A stretch of 64,000 nt of DNA, from positions 212,130 through 276,129 of the forward strand of contig JAFEAL010000003.1 of NCBI GenBank assembly GCA_018266435.1. Direction: 5' to 3'. The stretch is from Bacteroidota bacterium (GTDB lineage: Bacteria; Bacteroidota; Bacteroidia; Cytophagales; Cyclobacteriaceae). The position numbers and the translations under genes are program-made. The notes under the pieces were generated by a model. The model made no database searches, was not told the DNA's origin, and saw only the letters and a program-made list of their open reading frames with translations. How positions within the stretch are numbered: position 1 is the first letter of the stretch; the number at the start of each line of letters is the position of its first letter. Positions 17,903 through 27,050 of this stretch are shown in pieces.

Positions 17903-18379
17903 TTATGTACGTTTAATTTTTTCAACAATCCGCGTGGTAGAATATCCTGGCACAAAATCAATGGTTTTTACCTCGCCTCCATTTTTTTTAACAACATCTG
18001 CGCCAACAATGTTTTCTGCCAAATAGTCACTGCCTTTAACGAGAATATTGGGAAGGAGTTGGGAAATCAGATTAAGCGGAGTGTCTTCATCAAATAAAAC
18101 TACCAAATCCACAAACTGTAAAGCCGCCAAAACCCTGGCCCTTGACTGTTGGTCTTGCAGCGGACGCTCTGGCCCTTTAAACCGGCTTACCGAGTTATCT
18201 GAATTCAGTCCCAGCACTAATTTATCGCCCATGCTTCTGGCCTTTTCCAGGTAGTCAACATGGCCCAAATGCAGTAAGTCAAAGCAGCCGTTGGTAAATA
18301 CCACTTTTAGTCCGGCATTTTGCCAAGCCTTTACTTGCGTGGTCGCTTCAGGTAGTGATTTTATTTTATTGTAAGTCAC
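17903..18379 (-). CDS. rfaE2: D-glycero-beta-D-manno-heptose 1-phosphate adenylyltransferase
   Basis: A 158-residue nucleotidyltransferase of the cytidylyltransferase-like fold with NGCFDLLHLGH (HxGH at 37-40) and a C-terminal YSTTRIVEKIKR, matching the stand-alone RfaE domain II that makes ADP-heptose. The heptose kinase domain (RfaE1) is not fused here and is not in the window. The product would feed lipopolysaccharide core synthesis. The start is GTG at 18379. It precedes the YugP-type gene in a two-gene unit and is divergent from queG (81 bases between starts). Confidence 0.92.
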   Translation of the reverse strand: MTYNKIKSLPEATTQVKAWQNAGLKVVFTNGCFDLLHLGHVDYLEKARSMGDKLVLGLNSDNSVSRFKGPERPLQDQQSRARVLAALQFVDLVVLFDEDTPLNLISQLLPNILVKGSDYLAENIVGADVVKKNGGEVKTIDFVPGYSTTRIVEKIKRT

Positions 18380-18460
18380 GAAAGCAAAGCTACAATAGAT
18401 TTATGATTTGAAGGGACAAATAACATCACGGTTCGTAAATTGTAACCCGTAAATTGCTTT

Positions 18461-19390
18461 GTGAGTAAATCTGAAAATACGAAACTGATCCGATCGCTAT
18501 CAAGCGAACTGGGCTTTAGTTTTTGCGGTATTTCTAAAGCGGAATTTTTAGAAGAAGAAGCCCCGCGATTAGAAGAATGGCTGAAACGCGGGTATGCCGG
18601 GCAGATGCACTACCTCGAAAAAAATTTTGACCTGCGGCTGGATCCGCGGCTGCTGGTGCCGGGCTCAAAGTCGGTGGTGAGCTTGGGGTATAATTATTTT
18701 CCTGAAAAAGATTTGGCGCAAAACGGATCATTGAAAATTGCCAAGTATGCTTACGGTGAGGATTATCATTTTGTAATAAAAGACAAACTGAAAATTTTTA
18801 TCGAACGACTTCAAGAACAAACAGGAGAAATAACCGGCCGCGCTTTTGTGGACTCTGCCCCTGTACACGAACGGGTATGGGCAAAAAGATCGGGCTTGGG
18901 GTGGATCGGAAAAAATTCGCTGTTGCTGAACAAGAGCATGGGCAGTTTTTTCTTTTTGGCAGAACTGATTATTGACCTGGAACTGGAATACGATGGCCCG
19001 GTAAAAGACTATTGCGGCACCTGCACCGCGTGCATGGATGCCTGCCCAACGGATGCCATTCCCCAACCGTATGTGGTGGATGGAAGCAAATGTATATCGT
19101 ACCTGACCATTGAGCTGAAAGATGAGATTCCGGTAGAACAAGAAGGCAAATTTGAAAACTGGATTTTTGGGTGTGATATCTGCCAGGAGGTGTGCCCGTG
19201 GAACCGGTTTTCAAAACCACATCAAGAAAAAAGATTTTTGCCACACCCTGATCTTGAAAAAATGAGCACTAGCGACTGGAAAGAAATTACCGAAGAAATA
19301 TTTCAAAAGCTGTTTAAAAAATCGGCTGTAAAAAGAACGAAATTATCAGGGCTGAAAAGAAATATTGAGGTTGTGACAAATGAAAAATGA
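18461..19390 (+). CDS. queG: Epoxyqueuosine reductase
   Basis: A 309-residue cobalamin- and iron-sulfur-dependent enzyme that makes queuosine from epoxyqueuosine in tRNA. It has the catalytic Asp131 in [19 protein letters not shown], and two 4Fe-4S motifs: [12 protein letters not shown] (Cys 185, 188, 191, 195) and [11 protein letters not shown] (238, 241, 245), with Cys211 completing the second set. Length matches the short QueG form without a C-terminal HEAT domain. The start is GTG; the repeated CGTAAATTG just upstream (18434-18442 and 18448-18456) could be promoter-related. The next gene overlaps by 11 bases. Confidence 0.95.
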   Translation: MSKSENTKLIRSLSSELGFSFCGISKAEFLEEEAPRLEEWLKRGYAGQMHYLEKNFDLRLDPRLLVPGSKSVVSLGYNYFPEKDLAQNGSLKIAKYAYGEDYHFVIKDKLKIFIERLQEQTGEITGRAFVDSAPVHERVWAKRSGLGWIGKNSLLLNKSMGSFFFLAELIIDLELEYDGPVKDYCGTCTACMDACPTDAIPQPYVVDGSKCISYLTIELKDEIPVEQEGKFENWIFGCDICQEVCPWNRFSKPHQEKRFLPHPDLEKMSTSDWKEITEEIFQKLFKKSAVKRTKLSGLKRNIEVVTNEK

Positions 19391-19796
19391 GATAGAAAAA
19401 TTTCTTCAGCTGTCACTCTACACACTCTCGCATCACAACTCAACTTATTTTATTCATCAATTGGCTGTCGATGCGTTTGCCGCGCAAACAGCAGATGAAA
19501 AAACAAAGCCTATTAAAATAATTTTTGCCTTAGTGGGTCTTTACTTAGTGATTGAACAAGGCCGATCAGGTAGAGATGCGCAATTGGCTCACATGAGGTT
19601 AGCAAAAAACAAAGGCGATTGGCCGAGCATTACACTTCCGGTTGCACGAGGGTATATTAATGTGGCTGATGTGCTCAAAACAAAAGAAGGTGTTCTTCGG
19701 GACGAAAAAATTATGGATTGGTGCAAAGAAGTTTGGATGGCCTATTCGGCAAGCCACGAAGAAATCAGAAAATTGATGAGGGAGCGATTAAAATAA
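19380..19796 (+). CDS. DUF5946-like protein
   Basis: A 138-residue soluble protein overlapping the queG end by 11 bases. [44 protein letters not shown] and the later [18 protein letters not shown] fit the DUF5946 family, small helical proteins of unknown function with a conserved HQLAVDA(Y/F)AAQ motif. His/Asp-containing helices could bind metal, but this is inferred. It ends in a Lys/Arg-rich helix. Two hairpins (19808-19895) follow before the convergent DUF4282 gene. Confidence 0.7.
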   Translation: MKNEIEKFLQLSLYTLSHHNSTYFIHQLAVDAFAAQTADEKTKPIKIIFALVGLYLVIEQGRSGRDAQLAHMRLAKNKGDWPSITLPVARGYINVADVLKTKEGVLRDEKIMDWCKEVWMAYSASHEEIRKLMRERLK

Positions 19797-19807
19797 ACTT
19801 TTACTCC

Positions 19808-19836
19808 GCATCGTCTCCCGTTTTCGGGGACGATGC
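19808..19836. terminator. Strong hairpin after the DUF5946-like gene
   Basis: GCATCGTC-TCC pairs with GGG-GACGATGC (11 bp including one G-T pair) around a TTTT-containing loop, 12 bases after the stop. No long T-run follows, so it could be a terminator for either strand or a repeated palindrome; see the related hairpin at 19850. Confidence 0.5.
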
Positions 19837-19849
19837 AAAGAGGATAATC

Positions 19850-19895
19850 GTATCGTCACCGGCCGTTCTTGGTTTAAACTTACCGGAGACGATAC
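19850..19895. repeat. Second related hairpin between convergent genes
   Basis: GTATCGTC (19850-19857) and GACGATAC (19888-19895) are perfect arms, continued inward by CCGG/CCGG after one mismatch. It shares the ATCGTC-(T/A)CC core with the hairpin at 19808, so the two look like two copies of one palindromic element. Confidence 0.5.
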
Positions 19896-19903
19896 TTGAT
19901 TGG

Positions 19904-20161
19904 TTATTTCTTGTTGAGGTTGCTCAGGTTTTCGTTGATCTTAAAAATGACGATCATCAGTTCGCACCAAATGCGGATGGCAACTGCACCGATAACCATA
20001 TAAACAAGTCCCATAATGAACTTGGTGAATGTAAAGCCTTCGTATCCGCTAAACATGGTGCTGAGGCTGTAGCCAACATCAACAAGTAAGAGCAGCCAGT
20101 AAATGAACGTAATGATCTTAGGAGTGATCATTGTGTCGAAAAAGAATAATTTGTTTTTCAT
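19904..20161 (-). CDS. DUF4282 membrane protein
   Basis: An 85-residue protein with two membrane helices (about TPKIITFIYWLLLLVDVGYS and FIMGLVYMVIGAVAIRIW) and the DUF4282 ending RIWCELMIVIFKINENLSNL, which is the diagnostic part of the family (usual form RxxxExxxVxFxIxEnL). FFFDTMITPK at the start is also typical. Function is unknown. It lies 19 bases downstream of the gene ending at 20181 and probably shares its transcript. Confidence 0.85.
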   Translation of the reverse strand: MKNKLFFFDTMITPKIITFIYWLLLLVDVGYSLSTMFSGYEGFTFTKFIMGLVYMVIGAVAIRIWCELMIVIFKINENLSNLNKK

Positions 20162-20180
20162 AAGGTTTGGTTTTTGGTTA

Positions 20181-20771
20181 TTAGTCTATTCCAAGAGAAA
20201 GTTTGGCGAGAAATTTCTCATTACTATCGTGAGAACTTAGGAAAAGGAACAATTCATCACCTGATTTCGGCCCCACAACACTCAGCCTGAATACACCAGG
20301 TGAAATTTTTTTAATGGTATATGAGAAATCTCCATCTAACCGGTTTGTACCACTATTTACATTGATAGTTCCATACAAAACCTCGCGAATACTGCTTTTG
20401 ACTTTTGCCTTATATATTTTAAACAGACCTTCAGGATTAGTTTCTTTATCAATTTTTACAAAAATCTTTAAAGTATCCTCTGCTTTTATTCTAGATACCG
20501 ATTTCAACCCACTAAATTTCATAACTAATTTATGCTTAGCAAGAGGGGCTGTTGGTAAAAGGACTTGCGCACCGACTTTAGTTTTTGACTCACCTTCTTC
20601 TTGAGCCAAAGGAGTGCTTGTATTGGTTGTTGAGTTCCACGCAGTTGCATAGTTAATGTACTCGGGCAACTCTTGTGCCTGGCTCCAGGCAAACGCTGAT
20701 AGCATAAAAACAATAGACAGGTAAGAATAGGTTTTTTGTTCAGACGCAATATAGGAACATTTCGTTCTCAC
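20181..20771 (-). CDS. Secreted hypothetical protein
   Basis: A protein of about 196 residues with a hydrophobic N-terminal segment ending LSAFAWSQAQ, which looks like a signal peptide; the mature part is beta-rich and charged. No family is recognised. The frame is open up to 20870, but the part beyond 20771 lies antisense to the HTH gene and has no signal-like character; GTG at 20771 or ATG at 20705 are the reasonable starts. The ending FLSSHDSNEKFLAKLSLGID suggests a small beta-sandwich. It is divergent from the HTH gene (31 bases between starts), so the two may share regulation. Confidence 0.6.
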   Translation of the reverse strand: MRTKCSYIASEQKTYSYLSIVFMLSAFAWSQAQELPEYINYATAWNSTTNTSTPLAQEEGESKTKVGAQVLLPTAPLAKHKLVMKFSGLKSVSRIKAEDTLKIFVKIDKETNPEGLFKIYKAKVKSSIREVLYGTINVNSGTNRLDGDFSYTIKKISPGVFRLSVVGPKSGDELFLFLSSHDSNEKFLAKLSLGID

Positions 20772-20802
20772 ACAAAAAAGGAGCAACGGCCTAATTTGTG
20801 CT

Positions 20803-21006
20803 GTGCCAAAACACAAAACACCGGCCGGCAAATTAAACCTGATCAGAGAAGTGCTGCTGAACAACGGCAAGACACAAGGGTGGCTTGCCGGTGAGTTGGA
20901 TCTGGAATTAAGGACGGTAAATAATTACGTAAACAACCGTAGGCAACCCTCGCTCGATAAACTATTTGAAATATCGAGGGTCTTGAAAGAGTTAATCAAC
21001 TCGTAA
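20803..21006 (+). CDS. Small XRE-type helix-turn-helix protein
   Basis: A 67-residue DNA-binding protein that is essentially one HTH_3 domain: REVLLNNGKTQGWLAGELDLELRTVNNYVNNRRQPSLDKLFEISRVL. The pattern TQxxLAxxLxxxxxTVxxYxNxxRxPS with a final helix is the Cro/C1 (XRE) fold. Start is GTG. Because there is no other domain it probably acts as a repressor, perhaps of itself and of the divergent secreted-protein gene. A 200-base gene-free stretch follows before the terminator at 21207. Confidence 0.8.
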   Translation: MPKHKTPAGKLNLIREVLLNNGKTQGWLAGELDLELRTVNNYVNNRRQPSLDKLFEISRVLKELINS

Positions 21007-21206
21007 AAAATTTTCTGGCACCGTATCCGGCTATGTATTTTCAACAAGAGGAGGCGATGCCTGAGAAAGGATGAGGCCACGGCCGTGTTAAACAGTTTCT
21101 TGTGTAAACATTGGGGCAACTTAGTCAGGTTGGCGCGCACCATGTTAAAATTACTCACAACTTCAACAAGGCAGGAGAGCCAATACTCAAGGGGTCAGAA
21201 AAATAA

Positions 21207-21232
21207 AAACCCGCACTAGGCGGGTCTTTAAA
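21207..21232. terminator. Terminator between the HTH and 63-residue protein genes
   Basis: CCCGC-ACTAG-GCGGG is a 5-bp GC-rich hairpin. On the minus strand it is followed by TTTTTATTTTTC, a good T-run for the gene ending at 21250; on the plus strand it is followed by TCTTTAAAT. Confidence 0.75.
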
Positions 21233-21249
21233 TAAGGTTAACATTCTTT

Positions 21250-21441
21250 TTACGCGAGTACGAAGCACCGATTTAATATTGCCTCGTATTGACTACCATA
21301 ATTGGCATAACACCAATTACGCAACTCCTGCACTTCTTCGGCAATCAACATTTTGATGGCCTTCCGCAGCTCTTTTTCAAAGAGTCGGGCGTCAAAACTC
21401 ACCCGGGTGAGAATCTTTTTGACATAATTCAACATCTTCAT
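21250..21441 (-). CDS. Small conserved-type helical protein
   Basis: A 63-residue protein, MLNYVKKILTRVSFDARLFEKE at the start and VQELRNWCYANYG in the second half. It is a helical, charged protein with no signal or membrane segment. Very similar short proteins (VSFDxxLFEKELRKAI...EELxELxxWC) are common and conserved in Bacteroidota, as far as I recall, and have no known function. It has a good terminator and its own upstream region of about 145 bases shared with batD. Confidence 0.75.
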   Translation of the reverse strand: MKMLNYVKKILTRVSFDARLFEKELRKAIKMLIAEEVQELRNWCYANYGSQYEAILNRCFVLA

Positions 21442-21540
21442 GATTAAAAATTTTGTTTAAAAAATTGAAGCCGCCTGCCCCACTGTGCTATTAGACGATG
21501 AAGGTACAAAAAGGTTTTAGTAAGTCCATGGAAAGAATTT

Positions 21541-21576
21541 TATTTTTGTACCGCAATGAATTGCGCAACTCGTTGC
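21541..21576 (+). promoter_or_regulatory. batD promoter -7 element and tandem dyad
   Basis: TATTTTTG (21541-21548) is an exact TAnnTTTG -7 element, 39 bases before the batD ATG. Just downstream are two adjacent 12-mers of the form GCAA-N4-TTGC: GCAATGAATTGC (21553-21564) and GCAACTCGTTGC (21565-21576). They would overlap the transcription start and 5' untranslated region, where a regulator could bind. Confidence 0.5.
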
Positions 21577-21587
21577 ATTAAATTTTT

Positions 21588-23039
21588 ATGATACGAATTC
21601 TTCTATTTGCTGTTTTATCGCTTTTGAGCGGCTCTATGTTTGCTCAACAAATTCAAATTCAATTAGGTCCTGATGAAATTGGCCTGAACCAAGCCTGGAC
21701 GATAAGTGTAACGGTAAACAACACACAACTAAAGAGCTACGACAATTTTCCTGATATTGAGGGGCTGCAGAAACGCGGCACTTCTTCTTCTTCGCAAACC
21801 AACATCACCAACGGACAAATCAGTTCTTCGCAAACCATTATCATGACCTACGCGCCCGTGCGACAAGGAGTAGTTACGGTGCCTTCGTTTAAAATGAAAG
21901 TAAACGATCAGCTTGTTTCCGTTTCAGGAAAAAAAATAAAAGTAGGAGCCCCCGTGCAGGCACAACAAAACGATCCGTTTCGCAGCTTTTTTAACCGCGA
22001 TCCATTTGAAGATTTTTTTGGCCGAAAGCAACCCACAGAGTTTGTGGATATAAAGGAAGATGCGCTTCTGGCGCTCACCACCAACAAAGACGAAGTGTAT
22101 GTAGGCGAAGGGTTTACGGCAACTCTCTCCTTTCTCATTGCCGAAAACAACCGCGCCCCTATGCAGTTTCATGATTTAGGAAAGCAACTCTCGGAGATTC
22201 TCAAAAAAATAAAACCCACCAATTGTTGGGAAGAAAATTTCAACATTGAAAATATTGACGGAGAATTGATTGAGGTTAACGGTAAGCGCTACACCCAATA
22301 TAAAATTTATCAGGCGGGCTTTTTTCCACTTAATAACCAGTCTGTTGTTTTTCCCAGCATTGGGCTGGAAATGATTAAATACAAAGTGGCCAAAAATCCT
22401 TCGTTCTTTGGCCAAAGCAGGCAAGAAGATTTTAAAACATTTTATTCAAAGCCTAAGACGATAAAAGTAAAAGAACTTCCGCCCCATCCGCTACGCGAGG
22501 TGGCGGCTGTGGGAAATTACAAGCTAGAGGAGCACATCAGTAAAACAGAATTAAAAACTGGGCAAAGTGCTTCGTATGATTTTACCATTTTTGGCGAAGG
22601 AAACATTTCGGGTGTTGCCAAGCCGGTGGTAAACAACAGTGGGGCCTTTGATTTTTATGAGCCTAATGTAAAACAAAATATCACACGCGAGGGCGGCCAT
22701 GTGGGTGGAAAAAAAACATTCAGTTATTTCATGATCCCCAAAGAACCGGGTGAATTTAAGTTGGGCGATTATTTTCAATGGATATTTTTTAATCCTCAAA
22801 CTAAAAAATACGATACACTCAAATCGCAACTAACGGTAACTGTATCGGGCGAAAGCCAAAAAAACCAATCCATCGGCAGCAATGACTTAGGTTCGTTTTA
22901 CGACCGTATTGAAGTTGCTGATAATTCACCGAAAACCTATTCAGACAGCCAGTGGGTGAAATGGTTGGTGAATATTTTAGTAATTGCCGGAACAGGTGTG
23001 GTCATTTTTGTTTTGCTCAAAAAAAGATCGGCCTCCTGA
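21588..23039 (+). CDS. batD: BatD family protein
   Basis: A 483-residue protein with a signal peptide (residues 1-19, MFAQ), a long periplasmic beta-rich part with repeated Ig-like domains, and one C-terminal membrane helix (about 456-476) followed by KKRSAS. The opening QIQIQLGPDEIGLNQAWTISVTVNN and LLALTTNKDEVYVGEGFTATLSF match BatD (aerotolerance operon). Gly/Asn/Arg-rich NRDPFEDFFGRKQP is the linker typical of the family. BatD normally lies with moxR, batA, batB and batC; here it stands alone between a small gene and aroC. Confidence 0.9.
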   Translation: MIRILLFAVLSLLSGSMFAQQIQIQLGPDEIGLNQAWTISVTVNNTQLKSYDNFPDIEGLQKRGTSSSSQTNITNGQISSSQTIIMTYAPVRQGVVTVPSFKMKVNDQLVSVSGKKIKVGAPVQAQQNDPFRSFFNRDPFEDFFGRKQPTEFVDIKEDALLALTTNKDEVYVGEGFTATLSFLIAENNRAPMQFHDLGKQLSEILKKIKPTNCWEENFNIENIDGELIEVNGKRYTQYKIYQAGFFPLNNQSVVFPSIGLEMIKYKVAKNPSFFGQSRQEDFKTFYSKPKTIKVKELPPHPLREVAAVGNYKLEEHISKTELKTGQSASYDFTIFGEGNISGVAKPVVNNSGAFDFYEPNVKQNITREGGHVGGKKTFSYFMIPKEPGEFKLGDYFQWIFFNPQTKKYDTLKSQLTVTVSGESQKNQSIGSNDLGSFYDRIEVADNSPKTYSDSQWVKWLVNILVIAGTGVVIFVLLKKRSAS

Positions 23040-23063
23040 GGTAGATCATTTTTAATAAAATGG

Positions 23064-23095
23064 TTTGGGCTTCATTGATTAAGCCGTTATCTTCA
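23064..23095 (+). promoter_or_regulatory. Candidate aroC promoter
   Basis: TTTG (23064-23067), a 20-base spacer and TATCTTCA (23088-23095) fit the -33/-7 spacing of Bacteroidota housekeeping promoters, with two mismatches in the -7 element. It lies just before the aroC ATG at 23103, implying a very short leader. Confidence 0.45.
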
Positions 23096-23102
23096 AGCCC
23101 GC

Positions 23103-24176
23103 ATGGGCAATATCTTTGGAAAAATATTTACCGTAACAACGTTTGGCGAATCGCACGGAACAGCCATAGGAGCAGTCATTGACGGCTGCCCAGCCGGAGT
23201 TGAAATTGACGAAATGTTTATTCAATCCGAACTGAACCGAAGAAAACCGGGGCAATCTAAAATTACTACACAGCGAAAAGAAGAAGATAAATTCAAAATT
23301 CTTTCAGGAGTTTTTGAAGGGGCAACCACCGGTACACCAATTGCCATTGTAATAGAAAATGCCGACCAGCGCAGCAAAGATTACAGCCATGTTGCAGAAA
23401 ATTTTCGCCCTTCACATGCCGATTATACGTACGAAATAAAGTATGGTGTGCGTGATTACCGCGGGGGAGGAAGAAGTTCTGCGCGTGAAACGGCAGCCCG
23501 GGTAGCAGCCGGAGCTATTGCGAAATTGATTTTGAAAAAATCAGGTATTGAAATCAATGCCTATGTTTCTCAGGTGGGAGAAATCAAAACACCACATTAC
23601 ACAAAACTTGACCTTAGCAAAACCGAAGACAACATTGTGCGATGCCCGGATGCGGTTACAGCCGAAAAAATGATTGCATTGATTGATGACGTGCGTCTGC
23701 AGCGCGATACAATTGGCGGCATGGTGACGGGGATAATCAAAAACTCACCGGTAGGGTTAGGCGAGCCGGTGTTTGATAAACTCCATGCCGCGTTAGGTTA
23801 TGCCATGCTTGGCATCAATGCGGTGAAAGGGTTTGAATACGGTAGTGGTTTTGAAGGAATAAACCTTCGCGGCTCACAGCATAACGATCTGTTTTATAAC
23901 GATGGCCAACGCATCCGCACTAAAACGAATCACTCTGGTGGTATTCAGGGTGGCATTAGTAATGGCGAAGACATATATTTTAATGTAGCATTCAAACCCG
24001 TAGCCACGATCATGCAAGACCAGCAGAGCGTTGACAAAGCCGGAAATGAAGTCACAGTTTCGGGCAAAGGCCGGCATGATCCCTGCGTAGTTCCCCGCGC
24101 TGTACCAATTGTTGAAGCCATGGCGGCATTGGTGATGGTTGATTTTTTGCTACTGGCAAAACTTTCTAAATTATAA
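23103..24176 (+). CDS. aroC: Chorismate synthase
   Basis: A 357-residue enzyme that makes chorismate from 5-enolpyruvylshikimate 3-phosphate using reduced FMN, the last common step of aromatic amino acid synthesis. All signatures are there: GESHG with His18, [41 protein letters not shown] and [22 protein letters not shown]. Length is typical. It is a single gene, 63 bases after batD and convergent with selD with only 2 bases between the stops. Confidence 0.98.
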   Translation: MGNIFGKIFTVTTFGESHGTAIGAVIDGCPAGVEIDEMFIQSELNRRKPGQSKITTQRKEEDKFKILSGVFEGATTGTPIAIVIENADQRSKDYSHVAENFRPSHADYTYEIKYGVRDYRGGGRSSARETAARVAAGAIAKLILKKSGIEINAYVSQVGEIKTPHYTKLDLSKTEDNIVRCPDAVTAEKMIALIDDVRLQRDTIGGMVTGIIKNSPVGLGEPVFDKLHAALGYAMLGINAVKGFEYGSGFEGINLRGSQHNDLFYNDGQRIRTKTNHSGGIQGGISNGEDIYFNVAFKPVATIMQDQQSVDKAGNEVTVSGKGRHDPCVVPRAVPIVEAMAALVMVDFLLLAKLSKL

Positions 24177-24178
24177 AA

Positions 24179-25207
24179 TCAACTGACGGCAACTACTGCT
24201 GATTGTTTTTTGATGAGTCTCCCAAAAGGTTTTATTTCTAATTTTAATTTTTTGGAAAAACTTTCAAATTCATCTTTCTTGTTTGCATTTACTGCAACCA
24301 ACAGCCCACCGCTGGTTTGAGGATCGGCCAGGATGGCTATTTGTTCTTCGGTAACCGCGCTGATTTTGTGGCCATAACTTTCCCAGTTTCTTACGGTTCC
24401 ACCCGGTATTGATTTTTGTTGAATGTATTCTTGTAAAAAATTAAAACGAGGTACATCGTCAAGACTTATTTCAGCGGATAGATTACTGCCTTCGCACATT
24501 TCGCACAAGTGACCCAGCAGACCAAAACCCGTTACATCGGTCATGGCATTGATGTAATCAAGTTTGCCAAATTGCTCTCCTGGTTTGTTTAACGTGAGCA
24601 TTGTGTCAATGGCTTTTTGCAAATGCTCTTGTTTTACAATCCCCTTTTTTTGGGCAGTAGTTACAATGCCTATACCGATCGGTTTGGTCAAATAAAGAAG
24701 TGAACCCTCTTGGGCAGTATCATTTCGTTTGAGCTCTTCTTTTTTTATTCTGCCTGAAACAGCCAGACCAAAAACCGGCTCAGGGCAATCAATGCTGTGG
24801 CCACCGGCCAGCGGAATACCCGCTTCGGAACATACTTTTCTGCTTCCTTCCAAAACTTCTTTCGCCACCTCGGGAGCGAGTTTATTAATTGGCCAGCCGA
24901 GAATGGCAATGGCCATAAAAGGCTCACCACCCATGGCATATACATCGCTAATAGCATTAACGGAAGCGATCGCGCCAAAGGTAAAGGCATCGTCCACAAT
25001 GGGCATGAAAAAATCAGTTGTGCTGATGATACACGTTCCATCGCCCAAGTCATAAACTGCGGCATCGTCTTTCGATTCGTTGCCAACCAAGAGGGAAGGG
25101 AATTTTTGTTTAGGAAAATTAGAATGCAAAATAGTATCGAGCACGGCCGGTGAAATTTTACAACCACAGCCGGCTCCGTGGGAATATTGGGTAAGTTTTA
25201 TGTCCAT
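24179..25207 (-). CDS. selD: Selenide, water dikinase
   Basis: A 342-residue enzyme that makes selenophosphate from selenide and ATP. It begins [22 protein letters not shown], aligning with the Escherichia coli N-terminus; Cys14 corresponds to catalytic Cys17 and Lys17 to Lys20. Cys is encoded here, not selenocysteine. The two AIRS-type domains follow, with [12 protein letters not shown] and [10 protein letters not shown]. mnmH lies 55 bases upstream on the same strand, so the selenophosphate probably goes to tRNA 2-selenouridine. No selA, selB or SECIS-containing gene is in the window. Confidence 0.97.
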   Translation of the reverse strand: MDIKLTQYSHGAGCGCKISPAVLDTILHSNFPKQKFPSLLVGNESKDDAAVYDLGDGTCIISTTDFFMPIVDDAFTFGAIASVNAISDVYAMGGEPFMAIAILGWPINKLAPEVAKEVLEGSRKVCSEAGIPLAGGHSIDCPEPVFGLAVSGRIKKEELKRNDTAQEGSLLYLTKPIGIGIVTTAQKKGIVKQEHLQKAIDTMLTLNKPGEQFGKLDYINAMTDVTGFGLLGHLCEMCEGSNLSAEISLDDVPRFNFLQEYIQQKSIPGGTVRNWESYGHKISAVTEEQIAILADPQTSGGLLVAVNANKKDEFESFSKKLKLEIKPFGRLIKKQSAVVAVS

Positions 25208-25262
25208 GAGGTTCGTTGATTGAATAATGTGATAATTCGTTGGTAATTCAAAAATTAGTAGA

Positions 25263-26276
25263 TCACGGAATAGTTGGATGTATTAATTCCTTAGCCACCG
25301 AGCTCAGGTCTTTTCCATCCCAACTCACTTCCCGCAATATATTTTCTCTTCGCTTTTCCATACTTTCCAGGTATGTTTTGTCGTAGTAGGTTAATAAAAT
25401 TTCAATGGTAGCGGCCATGTTGTCTTGTTCTAATTTTTCTTTGGCTGCATTGAAATGCTGCCCACCCAACCGCTTGGTGATTTTGGTCATTGACTGCAAA
25501 AAATTTTCTTTATCCGCATTTCCATATTCACTGACTAACCGCTGAATGCGTACTCCTTTTTTTACATCCAATTTTACCATTGGGCTTTTTCTCATGGTTA
25601 CCCAAAAATCATTAGGCAGAAAAATTTTTCCGATGGCAATGGATTCATCTTCTACCCAAATTGGTTTTGACAAATCCAGTTTTAAAATCTCTTCAAATAA
25701 ATAGTTTTGAAATTGTTCGGTAGTAGGCTGGGGCTTCATTCCTAAATGCCCAAATGCTGAACCTTTGTGTGAAGCCAGGGCTTCGAGATCAATTACTTGT
25801 GCGCCTTGTTTTTTAAGTTCGCGCAGCACATCGCTTTTGCCACTGCCCGTGCACCCCGACAAAATCATAAACCGAAATGATTTTTTAAATGACTCCGCAG
25901 CTTCTTGCCGATAACTTTTATACCCCCCGATGAGTGATCTCGATTTGATTTTGGCCATGCTCATAAACTGACAAAAGTTGGCCGAGCGCATGCCTCCGCG
26001 CCAACAGTGTACCAGCAATTCTTTTCCGTCAGAAATTTTTTCTGCCTCTTTTATAAGGGTTTCAAGCCGAGGCCCCACCAAACGAAAACCTGTTTTGATC
26101 GCTTCAGGTTGCCCCAGTTGTTTGTAGTCGGTGCCAACGGCTGCACGCTCTGCATTGTTCAAAATGGGTAAGTTAATCACTCCGGGAATGTGGCCAGCGG
26201 CAAATTCATTTTCTGACCGGACATCTGCCACCGGTAATTGATGACGCAGGGCTAAAAACTCTTGAATGGAAACCAC
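25263..26276 (-). CDS. mnmH: tRNA 2-selenouridine synthase
   Basis: A 337-residue enzyme (SelU/YbbB) that replaces sulfur by selenium in 2-thiouridine at tRNA position 34. The N-terminal rhodanese domain has the catalytic Cys91 in [13 protein letters not shown] and the second domain has a P-loop GCTGSGKS (141-148), both in the normal arrangement. Start is GTG at 26276. rlmB is 12 bases upstream and selD 55 bases downstream, so GWxTD-rlmB-mnmH-selD seem to form one operon with two RNA-modification genes in the middle. Confidence 0.97.
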   Translation of the reverse strand: MVSIQEFLALRHQLPVADVRSENEFAAGHIPGVINLPILNNAERAAVGTDYKQLGQPEAIKTGFRLVGPRLETLIKEAEKISDGKELLVHCWRGGMRSANFCQFMSMAKIKSRSLIGGYKSYRQEAAESFKKSFRFMILSGCTGSGKSDVLRELKKQGAQVIDLEALASHKGSAFGHLGMKPQPTTEQFQNYLFEEILKLDLSKPIWVEDESIAIGKIFLPNDFWVTMRKSPMVKLDVKKGVRIQRLVSEYGNADKENFLQSMTKITKRLGGQHFNAAKEKLEQDNMAATIEILLTYYDKTYLESMEKRRENILREVSWDGKDLSSVAKELIHPTIP

Positions 26277-26288
26277 AGAATAAATTTC

Positions 26289-27050
26289 CTACTTTTTTAA
26301 ATCTGAAAGTGAATGCCCGCTTCGCTGCCTCACTGCTTCATAGATAACGATACCGGCCGCTACGGAAACATTGAGTGAGGCAATTTGCCCACGCATAGGT
26401 ATTTTGACTAAGTAATCTGCATCTTTTAATATCTGAGGGGAGATGCCATCCTCTTCTGAACCCATGATGATAGCGAGAGGCCCCCTCAACTCAGTTTCAT
26501 ATAAAGTTTTCTCTGCTTTTTCGGTGCAGGCAACAACCTGTATTCCGTTTTCTTTTAAAAATTGAAAGGCTTTGAGCATGTCTTTCACGCGGCACACGGG
26601 CAAATGATTCAGCGCGCCCGCACTGGTTTTCATGGCATCGGCAGAGATGGGTGCGTTCCCTTTTTCACCAATAACGATGGCATCGAGCCCTGCACATTCA
26701 ACCGTGCGCGCAATGGCTCCAAAATTCCGCACATCGGTAATTCGGTCGAGGATTAAAAAAAATGGCTCTCGGCCATCGGCATAGCATTTATCAATGATCC
26801 CTTCCAGTGAGGCATACTGAACAATGGATAATAAACAAATCACCCCCTGATGATTTTTGCTCGACATGGAGTTCATTTTTTGCTGAGGCACAAATGAATA
26901 GGGCACGTGGTGTGCTTGTGCCGTTGTGATCAGCTCGCGGATCAAATCATTGGATAATCCGGTTTGTATAAAAATTTTTTCTATCTCACGGCCGGCTTTG
27001 ATCGCTTCCATTACGGCACGTGTACCAAAAACCATTTCTTTTTTTTCCAT
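26289..27050 (-). CDS. rlmB: 23S rRNA (guanosine-2'-O-)-methyltransferase RlmB
   Basis: A 253-residue SpoU-family (SPOUT) methyltransferase. The N-terminal substrate-binding domain (VFGTRAVMEAIKAGREIEKIFIQ) and the C-terminal knotted domain with DVRNFGAIARTVECAG, IMGSEEDGIS and IPMRGQIASLNVSVAAGI are complete; the last has the SAM-binding loop. In E. coli RlmB methylates G2251 of 23S rRNA; the assignment here is by similarity and the substrate could be another position. The ATG overlaps the stop of the GWxTD gene in TAATG. Confidence 0.92.
   Translation of the reverse strand: MEKKEMVFGTRAVMEAIKAGREIEKIFIQTGLSNDLIRELITTAQAHHVPYSFVPQQKMNSMSSKNHQGVICLLSIVQYASLEGIIDKCYADGREPFFLILDRITDVRNFGAIARTVECAGLDAIVIGEKGNAPISADAMKTSAGALNHLPVCRVKDMLKAFQFLKENGIQVVACTEKAEKTLYETELRGPLAIIMGSEEDGISPQILKDADYLVKIPMRGQIASLNVSVAAGIVIYEAVRQRSGHSLSDLKK

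Noticed and set aside
18434..18456. Direct repeat CGTAAATTG before queG
   Set aside because: Nine bases repeated at 14-base spacing, partly overlapping a possible -7 element; could be chance in AT-rich DNA.
20925..21158. Minus-strand open frame of 77 codons behind the HTH gene
   Set aside because: It overlaps the end of the HTH gene, has no recognisable family and no clear promoter.
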